A stretch of 32,413 nucleotides of DNA from the IMG/VR virus record IMGVR_UViG_3300044766_000011, positions 1 to 32,413 of that record. One strand, given 5' to 3'. A program made the position numbers and the translations under genes. Each line of letters begins with the position of its first letter. Position 1 is the stretch's first letter. Below are positions 1-5,488 of the stretch, in pieces. The notes beneath the pieces are model-generated. The model had not been told where the DNA came from. It did no database searches and saw only the letters and a program-made list of their open reading frames with translations. Origin of the DNA: a virus.

Positions 1-555
1 TTTCCCCCAGGGGTTTTTCACGATTTCACGGATTCGGTCCGCCTGCCACCTGCGCTCTTCCGCCCTCGCCTCACTCGCCGCATCCGACGCACTCGCCGCC
101 CAATACGCCGCACTCTCCGCCCGCGCCGCCCAATACGCCGCATTCGCCGCCCGCGCCGCGCAATACGCCGCACTCTCCGCACTCTCCGACGCCCAATACG
201 CCGCACTCGCCGCCCAATACGCCGCACTCGCCTCACTCGCCGCATTCGCCGCCGCACTCGCCGCACTCGCCGACGCACTCTCCGCACTCTCTCGAGTTCG
301 GTCCTCCCCACTCAGCCACCGGTCTGCCCACGAGTTCCACTCGGGATCGCGGCAAACGTGTTTTACGCATACAATCGCGATCTCTACCGCCTGCTCTTGC
401 GTGAGATTTCCCGTTTTGCATAGGAGCCAAATCATCCAATCCGCACGCTCGCAGTTATCGTACGCGTTACGGATGGATTTCTGTGTTTTTGCCCACGCCA
501 ACCCGTCCGCGCATGGGCGCAACGATTCCAGGATTTTTAGATCAGTTTTGTTCAT
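1..555 (-). CDS. Ala/Tyr/Trp-repeat phage protein, copy A (3' end beyond window)
   Basis: The frame is open from the ATG at 555 to position 1 (185 codons, no stop inside the window), so the gene ends just outside. Residues 1-85 form a non-repetitive domain rich in Trp and Cys (GLAWAKTQ, NCERADWMIW, CVKHVCRDPEWN). The next ~80 residues are a low-complexity helix-like run of ASAAS, AAYW and AAR units. A conserved tail resembling QADRIREIVKNPWGK closes it. This layout matches a widespread phage/prophage class with a GL.WAK...DWL.W head and an Ala-rich repeat (possibly called Imm-5-like putative immunity protein), whose function is unknown. A second copy sits at the right window edge and a decayed copy just upstream. 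The ribosome site is GGGGGAAAAG, which lies in the 3' end of the decayed copy. Family link is from memory; the repeat structure is seen directly. Confidence 0.8.
   Translation of the reverse strand, partial: MNKTDLKILESLRPCADGLAWAKTQKSIRNAYDNCERADWMIWLLCKTGNLTQEQAVEIAIVCVKHVCRDPEWNSWADRWLSGEDRTRESAESASASAASAAANAASEASAAYWAASAAYWASESAESAAYCAARAANAAYWAARAESAAYWAASASDAASEARAEERRWQADRIREIVKNPWGK
61..290 (-). repeat. Imperfect tandem repeats inside copy A
   Basis: On the plus strand the stretch is built almost wholly from CGCCGCACT, CGCCGCCCAATA and similar 9-12 base units in irregular order. In the coding frame they give Ala-Ala-Ser and Ala-Ala-Tyr-Trp units. Unit length is a multiple of three, so gain or loss of units would keep the frame open. 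This also creates long spurious Arg-rich open frames on both strands. Confidence 0.85.
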
Positions 556-671
556 CTTTTCCCCCACGGGTTTGAAACTATTTCACGGATGTGCCCCGCC
601 TGCCACTTGCGCTCCGACGCACTCGCCGTCGACCTCTCAGCCCAATACGCCGCACTCGCCTCACTCCAGGA
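552..671 (-). pseudogene. Decayed 3' remnant of the repeat-protein gene
   Basis: Reading from 671 to the TGA at 554-552 gives a frame with SEASAAYWAE, then a tail of the form ERKWQAGHIREIV-NPWGKR, the same C-terminus as the two large copies. Immediately upstream in this frame is a TAA (674-672) and there is no plausible start, so the N-terminal domain is missing. The TGA overlaps the ATG of copy A as ATGA. The remnant also overlaps the last bases of the gene ending at 661. It reads as a truncated duplicate left after recombination, still supplying the ribosome site of copy A. Confidence 0.7.
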
Positions 672-1020
672 TTAACTCCCAGACTGCGGGGACAGAAGAG
701 TCCCACAAATCGGGGATGGCCACTAGGCCTTCCCCTACTTTCCACAATTTGCCCTCGCGGGCGAGCCACTGCAGAGTGGCTCGATCTTCGGGGGACGCCC
801 GATGACCCTTATACCTACCCGGGGCGTAAAACACCCCCTCTCCGATGGGTACCAGCCTCTTGTACCCCAGGGCCAAACATGCCTCCGTAAAGCGGCTATG
901 TTCGGATTGGAAAACCTCCTTCATTTTTAGGTGGTTTTCATCCACCTCTTTTTCATAATCCGCCTTGCGGCGGATTTCCTCCGGCGTTAGGGGGTACTTA
1001 TCATCGATACCGTGTCCCAT
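661..1020 (-). CDS. Hypothetical protein, 119 aa
   Basis: I do not recognise the family. The start is well supported by AGAAAGGAGGT, an almost perfect Shine-Dalgarno, seven bases before the ATG at 1020. The protein is soluble-looking: residues ~9-40 are a charged helix (LTPEEIRRKADYEKEVDEN), followed by a mixed region with ACLALGYKRLVPIGEGVFY and a C-terminal WLAREGKLWKVGEGLVAIPDLW stretch in which GEG-V occurs twice. No membrane segment or cysteine pattern is present. The ATG sits in a small hairpin (GTCCC GAAT GGGAC), which could limit access to the start. It lies between the gene ending at 1051 and the decayed repeat gene, in the same direction. Confidence 0.7.
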   Translation of the reverse strand: MGHGIDDKYPLTPEEIRRKADYEKEVDENHLKMKEVFQSEHSRFTEACLALGYKRLVPIGEGVFYAPGRYKGHRASPEDRATLQWLAREGKLWKVGEGLVAIPDLWDSSVPAVWELILE

Positions 1021-1050
1021 TCGGGACCTCCTTTCTGTTTCGTACTAAAA

Positions 1051-1431
1051 CTAGACGAATATCCAGCTTTTGTGCCGGAATACCGCCACCTTCTTGATCC
1101 CCCCATCGGGGAGGACCTCCTCTACGCTCTCCCGCGTGGAGTGAGCGTATGCGACGCTCACGCGCGACCGCAGGGCCAACTGGCCCAGAATGAACTGAAA
1201 CGCCGGGGAACCCCCCGGCTGATACAAACAAACAGAATCGTATCCTCCCTCAACCTCCTGGCCCGAGGCATAGGCCAACAGCACCCTCCCCAGGTGCTCC
1301 AACTCCCCCACCTCGGATGGGCACTGGTTTAGTGCCCCCTGCAGGTCTTCAGGGAGGTACATGAACCCTCCCTCAACCCCCTGATCGGGGGTATTCTTGT
1401 GGGACGACGCCCACAAGTTTAATTGTTTCAT
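1051..1431 (-). CDS. Hypothetical protein, 126 aa
   Basis: Family not recognised. I place the start at the ATG at 1431 because GAGGAGGAAAAG precedes it directly; the frame extends further upstream only through the leader hairpin. The sequence begins MKQLNLWASS, has a PEDLQGALNQCPSEVGELEHLG helix near residues 25-50 and a C-terminal VAYAHSTRESVEEVLPDGGIKKVAVF strand-like part. It looks like a small soluble accessory protein. It is preceded by one of two near-identical 39-base leader elements, so its translation or mRNA processing may share control with the gene at 1743-1516. Confidence 0.65.
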   Translation of the reverse strand: MKQLNLWASSHKNTPDQGVEGGFMYLPEDLQGALNQCPSEVGELEHLGRVLLAYASGQEVEGGYDSVCLYQPGGSPAFQFILGQLALRSRVSVAYAHSTRESVEEVLPDGGIKKVAVFRHKSWIFV

Positions 1432-1448
1432 CTTTTCCTCCTCTAATT

Positions 1449-1503
1449 TTGATCCCGGTCGATCCGGGTTAATCACTCCCGCACCCCTCCGGTTGGGGAG
1501 GGG
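1449..1503 (-). promoter_or_regulatory. Leader element copy 1: two stem-loops before a start codon
   Basis: The 39 bases at 1449-1487 match 1761-1799 at 37 positions. On the minus strand the order is a 7-bp GC hairpin (1503-1484), a conserved GTGCGGGAGTGATTAA spacer, a CCCGG/CCGGG hairpin, then ATCAAA and the ribosome site of the gene starting at 1431. The upstream hairpin differs in sequence from copy 2 but keeps seven base pairs. Role is unknown. Confidence 0.6.
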
Positions 1504-1515
1504 GGGCGACGGGGC

Positions 1516-1743
1516 TCAATCTGATACGACGATGGTGTCGGCATACCCGTCACCATCCGGGTGTGCCTTGGCATACCCACGAGATGGGTACACCTCATAA
1601 TATTCGGATCCCTGATCCATGTAGGATGGCGCAAGCACCATCCCTACATTTTTTCGGTATTTTTTTATTTCTTTGAACGCCGCTCGAACGTTCAAAAATT
1701 CGGCCGAATCACGCCGCCCATCCTGCCACATTATTCTTACCAT
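1516..1743 (-). CDS. Hypothetical protein, 75 aa
   Basis: The ATG at 1743 follows GAGGGGGAAAAAG, the polypurine ribosome site repeated before several accessory genes here. The protein starts MVRIMWQDGRRDSAEF, continues with a basic helix (AAFKEIKKYRKNVG, residues ~20-35) and ends with a Tyr/Asp/Gly-rich part (EYYEVYPSRGYAKAHPDGDG). The opening resembles small phage proteins that begin with a short beta strand and then a basic helix, but I do not recognise the family. It is the first gene after the non-coding region and after the promoter proposed at 1854-1827. Confidence 0.6.
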   Translation of the reverse strand: MVRIMWQDGRRDSAEFLNVRAAFKEIKKYRKNVGMVLAPSYMDQGSEYYEVYPSRGYAKAHPDGDGYADTIVVSD

Positions 1744-1760
1744 CTTTTTCCCCCTCGAAT

Positions 1761-1810
1761 TTGATCCCGGTCGGACCGGGTTAATCACTCCCGCACCCCC
1801 TCTGGGTGCG
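1761..1810 (-). promoter_or_regulatory. Leader element copy 2: two stem-loops before a start codon
   Basis: Second copy of the leader. On the minus strand a 7-bp hairpin (CGCACCC/GGGTGCG, 1810-1792) is followed by the same GTGCGGGAGTGATTAA spacer and a CCCGGT/ACCGGG hairpin. The two substitutions relative to copy 1 fall inside the second hairpin and lengthen its stem by one pair. The gene at 1743 starts 17 bases downstream of the conserved block. Confidence 0.6.
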
Positions 1811-2196
1811 TCATCTGCATACCCATATATTATCATCCCCCGGCATAAAGCCAATGGTTTTATTTTTAATTTGAAATTATTTTTACCGTTATTCCCTGGA
1901 AATTAAGGCCATTTCAGAATAAAACTAACGGGAATACTTTGCAATATGATTCGATTTTAGACGGGTGTAACGCGAGTAACGTGAGAATGTATGGCCAAAC
2001 CTTGTTGGGAAATGCTTGGGAATTGTGGGGTTGGAACCGTTGGGAAATAAGGGGAACGTAAAACGGGTGTCATGTCCTATCCTGATATGCTTGGTTTGCA
2101 TTTAAACTGGTCAAATTTGAAAGATTTTATAACTGATATAACCGTGCAGATACCCATAACCATGAAATCCCATATAATTCAACGATCCCGGGAAAT
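1811..2196. other. Non-coding region with clustered TTGGGAA motifs
   Basis: I see no convincing gene here on either strand; the longest ATG frame with any leader is about 24 codons. The region separates the AT-rich cassette from the small left-hand genes. It holds TTGGGAA at 2005, 2016 and 2040 with TTGGAAC at 2031, a repeated GTAACG, and two ACGGGTGT strings, besides the promoter proposed at 1827-1854. It may be a regulatory or replication-control region, but this is only suggested by the repeats. Confidence 0.5.
1827..1854 (-). promoter_or_regulatory. Candidate sigma70 promoter for the 1743-1 genes
   Basis: On the minus strand TTGGCT (1854-1849) and TAATAT (1832-1827) are separated by 16 bases. 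This lies just upstream of leader copy 2, so the leader would be near the transcript 5' end. The -10 box is good and the -35 box moderate. No start site is proven. Confidence 0.4.
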
Positions 2197-2343
2197 TTAG
2201 GCTCCCAGGACGCGATTCTTTCGGGGGTGAGCCTTAACCCAATTTTTGTTCCCGCATGATCTAGAACAAAACTTGGACTTACTCGCCCATGTCTTATATT
2301 TCCGACCGCACTCCGAGCATTTTTTATTTATCGGTTTTAACAT
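2197..2343 (-). CDS. 48-aa zinc-finger peptide
   Basis: The ATG at 2343 follows GGGGGAAAAAA and overlaps the end of the methyltransferase-like gene by 20 bases in another frame. The product has CSECGRKY at residues 9-16 and FCSRSC at 25-30, giving a CxxC...CxxxC metal site like those of HNH or Zn-ribbon peptides, followed by a basic tail (VKAHPRKNRV). That suggests a small nucleic-acid-binding protein. There is no HNH catalytic core in it. It is the last gene of the 4207-2197 cassette and is probably translated from the same message. The coordinates fit a TAA at 2199-2197. Confidence 0.65.
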   Translation of the reverse strand: MLKPINKKCSECGRKYKTWASKSKFCSRSCGNKNWVKAHPRKNRVLGA

Positions 2344-2905
2344 TTTTTTCCCCCGCTTGAAATCCAAAATACAATGTTTTTTGGAAGTTTATAAAAAATA
2401 CTTCTTTGAGACCAAAAGAAGACAAAACCCGCAAAATTTGTTTTTCTCGGTTTTTTGAAAACAATGTGGGGCATTTCTTAATCATGCGTTCGGTGTATCC
2501 AATTTTCTTTAGTGCCCCAAATGGGAGTTGACCGAATCCAGACGTTCCAGCAGTAAAAAAAACAAGACCATGAAAACCAGAAGACAAAATAATTTCAAGC
2601 TGAGCGAAAGGAAATCCGTAGCTATCCAGATCCACAATATCTACGTTTTCCAGATTCATTCCTAATAGGACTTTTAGATTATCTAATTTAATTGCTCCTT
2701 TTTTCTTATCGGCTTTTTCGATTGAAACAACATTAAGCTTTTTATCAGGTAATTGTTTTTTTAACTTATCGTAGATCGTGCCATATCCAGAAAACGCATC
2801 CAAAACGTTGAGTTCTTTTTTTCCAAGTCCATCTATCAAAAACTTACGAATCAAAACTTTTTTATTCAGATTTTTGTTATCCGTTTTAATTGCCTGTTGT
2901 TTCAA
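2324..2905 (-). CDS. Rossmann-fold SAM methyltransferase-like protein (Trm1-like motifs)
   Basis: Using the TTG at 2905 (after GGGGGTCGAAA) gives 193 aa and only a 20-base overlap with the ParB gene; a longer start at 2956 is possible. LNVLDAFSGYGTIYDKL near residue 35 is the glycine-rich SAM-binding motif I, VVSIEKADKKKG the acidic loop after strand 2, and DIVDLDSYGFPFAQLE near residue 95 corresponds to motif IV. The D-YG-P form is like the DPYG/DPFG-P motif of Trm1-type guanine-N2 methyltransferases rather than the NPPY/DPPY of DNA adenine or cytosine-N4 enzymes, with Ser in place of the first Pro. The middle TAGTSGFGQLPFGALKK is not typical. Base composition is clearly AT-rich compared with the virion genes. 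Substrate is unknown; nucleic acid is likely. Confidence 0.65.
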   Translation of the reverse strand: MKQQAIKTDNKNLNKKVLIRKFLIDGLGKKELNVLDAFSGYGTIYDKLKKQLPDKKLNVVSIEKADKKKGAIKLDNLKVLLGMNLENVDIVDLDSYGFPFAQLEIILSSGFHGLVFFTAGTSGFGQLPFGALKKIGYTERMIKKCPTLFSKNREKQILRVLSSFGLKEVFFINFQKTLYFGFQAGEKNVKTDK

Positions 2906-3431
2906 TTTCGACCCCCTCAATTCCAGATAAAGAGTCAATGGATTTTTGAATCTCAAATAGTTTATCTTTGGGAGCAGATATTAAAAAGTGAATCATATCA
3001 ACGGGAACCAATTCAACTTTATTCGGTGTATCGTTTTCAGTTTCTGCAAGAGAAACCAAATCTGAAAATTCAAAACCTGAAAGGTCAAAAGTGTTTGTGA
3101 AGTCAAAATCTAAAAATTCAGTTAATTCGGACATGTCAAACTCACCGCCAATCTTGTTCAACGCGACATTCATCGTTTTTATTTCTCTATCGCTGTATCC
3201 CTCAATTCTCAGGATGGGAACGGTTTTTAATCCAAGTTCCTTCACCGCCCTCAATCTCTGATTCCCCCCAACCACTCGATTATTTTGATCAACAGTTAGG
3301 GGTGCCACAACTCCAAACTCATGTATATTTTTTTTAAGTTTTTCAAAAACAGAACTAGACATTTTCCTGGGGTTTCCAGGAAACGGGATTAGATCTGAAA
3401 CATTTGCGATCTCAGCAGTTCTTTTTTTCAT
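2886..3431 (-). CDS. ParB/Srx-fold (ParB N-terminal domain) protein
   Basis: The 181-aa protein has the ParB N-domain pattern: a PFPGNPRKM box near residues 16-24, a LKKNIHEFGVVAPLTVD helix-strand unit and VVGGNQRLRAVKELG near residues 53-67 (the GxxRxxA-like box). The C-terminal ~80 residues are acidic and lack the ParB DNA-binding HTH, so plasmid-type partitioning is unlikely. Members of this fold act as CTP/ATP hydrolases, nucleases or small-molecule kinases, and in phages they often sit beside methyltransferases or base-modification enzymes. Its ATG overlaps the radical SAM stop as ATGA, so the two are translationally coupled. A role in nucleic-acid or nucleotide modification is inferred from context. 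Confidence 0.75.
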   Translation of the reverse strand: MKKRTAEIANVSDLIPFPGNPRKMSSSVFEKLKKNIHEFGVVAPLTVDQNNRVVGGNQRLRAVKELGLKTVPILRIEGYSDREIKTMNVALNKIGGEFDMSELTEFLDFDFTNTFDLSGFEFSDLVSLAETENDTPNKVELVPVDMIHFLISAPKDKLFEIQKSIDSLSGIEGVEIETTGN

Positions 3432-4207
3432 GGATTGCCCTTTATCGCGTGAGCATCGGCGTTTCTTTCGTCTCCAACAAAAACAAATCCTTCGGGTGCG
3501 TGTTTTGCCAATTCGTCTTTGATATAAAACCTTTTTCCGAGTTTACGAAGCAATTTCACAGAATCCAAAAGAAACTTTTGCCAATCGACATCTATTTTTT
3601 GGTAGTTCATCTTTCCGACTTTGTAACCATCTACAAACTTGTTGGATTCTTTAATCAGCTCCAGAGTTTCTTCGGATTTTATCACCGGTTCCAACGAAGC
3701 CCAGGTTTCAATTCCTGATTCATGAGCTTTTTTTAACGCGTTTAGTCTTTCTTCGGGAGAAGCCGCACCTGGTTCCCACTCTATCCAGGTTTTTTTTTCC
3801 ATGCATGACAATGTAGCGCCGAGTTTAACTCTCTTTCCCATTGACTTTAATATGTCCATATCAGCCAGGGAACGGACCCCCCCTTTACTCAATATTGCGG
3901 TTGGTGTTCCACACTTCGCGAAAATTTCCAGAACTCGACGTGTTAATCTGTGCTTGGGTTCTTCCTCAGAGTATGGATCACACGTGAACGATAGCAAAAC
4001 TTGTTCTTTTGCTTTTAACGCCGATTTTTCAAGCCCTTTCAAAACATCAAATCTTGGTATCACATTTTTTTGATCGTAACCGGATTTAAACTTTTTCATC
4101 ATCGGTACGACATAACAATAGGTGCATCCATGAGTGCATCCGGCGTAATGGTTCAGGGCTTTTGGCGAGTATTCTCTTGCTCTTCCTGCGGGCGTGTAAA
4201 TATTCAT
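3428..4207 (-). CDS. Radical SAM protein, spore photoproduct lyase-like
   Basis: The start at 4207 follows AAAGAGGTGAAT at good spacing (a GTG two codons earlier is less well placed). In the 259-aa product C24, C28 and C31 form the CxxxCxxC [4Fe-4S] cluster motif of radical SAM enzymes within NHYAGCTHGCTYCYV. That opening, the LLSFTCDPYSEEE strand and the WASLEPVIKSEET stretch resemble the SPL-like branch known from spore photoproduct lyase and related proteins. SPL acts on a thymine adduct in DNA, so a DNA base is a reasonable but unproven substrate. It is the first gene of an AT-rich cassette with its own promoter and is coupled to the ParB-fold gene. Confidence 0.8.
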   Translation of the reverse strand: MNIYTPAGRAREYSPKALNHYAGCTHGCTYCYVVPMMKKFKSGYDQKNVIPRFDVLKGLEKSALKAKEQVLLSFTCDPYSEEEPKHRLTRRVLEIFAKCGTPTAILSKGGVRSLADMDILKSMGKRVKLGATLSCMEKKTWIEWEPGAASPEERLNALKKAHESGIETWASLEPVIKSEETLELIKESNKFVDGYKVGKMNYQKIDVDWQKFLLDSVKLLRKLGKRFYIKDELAKHAPEGFVFVGDERNADAHAIKGNP

Positions 4208-4228
4208 ATTCACCTCTTTCTGTGGGCC

Positions 4229-4256
4229 ATGATAGTCAATTATGGTCGATTGTCAA
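4229..4256 (-). promoter_or_regulatory. Consensus sigma70 promoter of the radical SAM cassette
   Basis: The minus strand has TTGACA (4256-4251), 16 bases, then TATCAT (4234-4229), about 20 bases before the start codon at 4207. TTGACA is a perfect -35 box. It is the strongest promoter-like sequence I found in the window and suggests that the cassette can be expressed apart from the late operon. Confidence 0.65.
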
Positions 4257-4271
4257 TCAATAATAATTGAT
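4256..4271. promoter_or_regulatory. Operator-like palindrome ATCAAT-N4-ATTGAT
   Basis: A perfect 6-bp inverted repeat with a 4-base centre abuts the -35 box of the promoter at 4256-4229. Its size and position fit a dimeric regulator binding site. Half-site-like ATTGA/TCAAT sequences recur over 4236-4260. No cognate regulator is identified in the window. Confidence 0.45.
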
Positions 4272-4283
4272 AATTTTTTTCAA

Positions 4284-4329
4284 ATAAAAACCCGGAGAGC
4301 TGGACCCCTGAGGCCCGCGCTTTCCGGGT
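4284..4329 (-). terminator. Candidate rho-independent terminator upstream of the cassette
   Basis: On the minus strand ACCCGGA (4329-4323) pairs with TCCGGGT (4296-4290) around a GC-rich 26-base interior, followed by TTTTATTTG. It would stop transcripts coming from the gene at 4620-4399 before they enter the radical SAM cassette. The loop is longer than usual, so confidence is moderate. Confidence 0.5.
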
Positions 4330-4337
4330 GTGTGTGG

Positions 4338-4358
4338 CCCCTGCCTTGCGGCTCGGGG
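4338..4358 (-). other. Small hairpin with GCAA tetraloop
   Basis: The minus-strand RNA CCCC-GA-GCC-GCAA-GGC-A-GGGG folds as two stacked helices with a small internal loop and a GNRA-type GCAA tetraloop. It lies just before the terminator at 4329-4284, between the stop at 4399 and the cassette promoter. It may be part of the 3' end structure of the upstream message. Confidence 0.35.
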
Positions 4359-4398
4359 TCATGACGGATTTTAGGCCGCCATTTTATCTGGGGAGATA

Positions 4399-4620
4399 TT
4401 ACACCGATCCGGGGATGGATTCAAAATGAAAAAACGAAGGTCCGACGACAACCGTGAAAACGAACCATCTTTTAAATCCGACTTGCGGACTGCCTTTGGG
4501 GAACTGGACCCCGATTGAAAACGAGAACGAATCCCAATGGATTCCCCATTCAACAAAATTACAACGGCGCGGGGGATAGACGTATTCGGGTTTGACCTTT
4601 TTTGAATTTGTTTTTTTCAT
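4399..4620 (-). CDS. Small hypothetical protein, 73 aa
   Basis: The ATG at 4620 is preceded by CAGGGGGATTCG, a good ribosome site. The product has a basic N-terminus (KKTNSKKVK) and is then rich in aromatic residues (EWGIHWDSFSFSIG, KRWFVFTVVVG, FFHFESI), with alternating hydrophobic residues suggesting beta strands. No family is recognised. It is transcribed after the terminator at 4665-4637, so it would depend on read-through or on a promoter I did not identify, and it is followed by a second terminator. Confidence 0.5.
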   Translation of the reverse strand: MKKTNSKKVKPEYVYPPRRCNFVEWGIHWDSFSFSIGVQFPKGSPQVGFKRWFVFTVVVGPSFFHFESIPGSV

Positions 4621-4636
4621 CGAATCCCCCTGAGAT

Positions 4637-4665
4637 AAAAAAAGCGGGAGGCCTGAACCTCCCGC
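4637..4665 (-). terminator. Strong rho-independent terminator
   Basis: A perfect 8-bp stem GCGGGAGG/CCTCCCGC with a 6-base loop is followed on the minus strand by seven T residues. It begins 14 bases after the stop of the membrane protein gene at 4680 and probably marks the end of the late virion/lysis operon. Confidence 0.9.
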
Positions 4666-4679
4666 CGAACGAACAACTT

Positions 4680-5453
4680 TTAAAACAGCTTCACAATCAC
4701 CGAATTGAGCAGGTTTAGCGGGATGTTCATCGTTACGACCGTCGTTCGCGACCCGTCTTTAACGTTCCAAACCAGTTGTACGCCGGGGGTGATGCCACAC
4801 ATCTGCGGGAGAATCACGCCGACGCCGACTTTAAGTTTCGGATCTGTTTTAAAATTAGACTTTAGCCAATCCCCAAAATCACCGTAAGCGGCGGCACCCA
4901 CACCGAATTTTGCGGCGAGTGTAGAGGTTGTCCCGGCGGCGTCCCCTTTCACATGACACCAGAGCGCGGAATAGGCAACGCTAAGGCCGTAGGAGGTCGA
5001 GACGGTCCCGATAGCCAGCGCGGCGGTCGGGATGCCTACGACCATGTTCGTGTCGACTCCCGAAGGAATCTCCGAAATTGTTTTCAGCTTATCGGACTTG
5101 ACGGCGCTCGACGGGATGTTCCACTCATACGCCGACGCCGAGCCCACCACAGAGAAGCAGAGCCCCAACATGAGCATGAGTTGCAATGTTCGTTTGAGCA
5201 TTGCCACGGGTGACGAATTTCCTTTAGTGATAGAACTTGGCGCGTTCGCGTTTTGACTTTGCAACCAAACCTCAAAAGCATGAACCAATCCAGAAGCAAC
5301 GGCGAAACCTAATCCAACGAACCAAGCCTTTGTCGGGAGGAACTGAGTCGCGGTATAATACCCAACCGCGCTGTCTCGACCCACTTTGAATACCCATTGG
5401 AAAATTGGGTTTGATCCTAACAGCAACAAAAATGCTTTCATCTTTGCGAACAT
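4680..5453 (-). CDS. Membrane protein with an internal signal-peptide-like segment
   Basis: The 257-aa frame starts at an ATG preceded by CACGGAGGCAGTT. Residues ~5-25 and ~43-65 are hydrophobic, giving a small holin-like or membrane-anchor domain. Residues 85-108 then look like a complete Sec signal peptide: Lys-Arg, a Leu/Met-rich core, and a VGSASA cleavage-like site before YEW. The remainder is Gly/Val-rich with alternating hydrophobics and ends in Phe, a pattern seen in small outer-membrane beta-barrels. An in-frame ATG at 5201 or GTG at 5207 could start a separate secreted product. Function is not recognised. It follows the cysteine peptidase and precedes the operon-end terminator. Confidence 0.65.
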   Translation of the reverse strand: MFAKMKAFLLLLGSNPIFQWVFKVGRDSAVGYYTATQFLPTKAWFVGLGFAVASGLVHAFEVWLQSQNANAPSSITKGNSSPVAMLKRTLQLMLMLGLCFSVVGSASAYEWNIPSSAVKSDKLKTISEIPSGVDTNMVVGIPTAALAIGTVSTSYGLSVAYSALWCHVKGDAAGTTSTLAAKFGVGAAAYGDFGDWLKSNFKTDPKLKVGVGVILPQMCGITPGVQLVWNVKDGSRTTVVTMNIPLNLLNSVIVKLF

Positions 5454-5488
5454 AACTGCCTCCGTGTTTTTTTATTTAACCTACTAGG

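Noticed and set aside
61-290. CRISPR-like repeat array
   Set aside because: Units are short, degenerate and contiguous without unique spacers, and they read as Ala-Ala-Ser/Ala-Ala-Tyr-Trp codons inside a gene.
2246-2458. Plus-strand 70-aa open frame
   Set aside because: It lies opposite the methyltransferase-like and zinc-finger genes, is Phe-rich from poly-T runs, and has no ribosome site.
4371-4556. Minus-strand 61-aa frame overlapping the 73-aa gene
   Set aside because: It is in another frame of the gene at 4620-4399, which has the better start and ribosome site.
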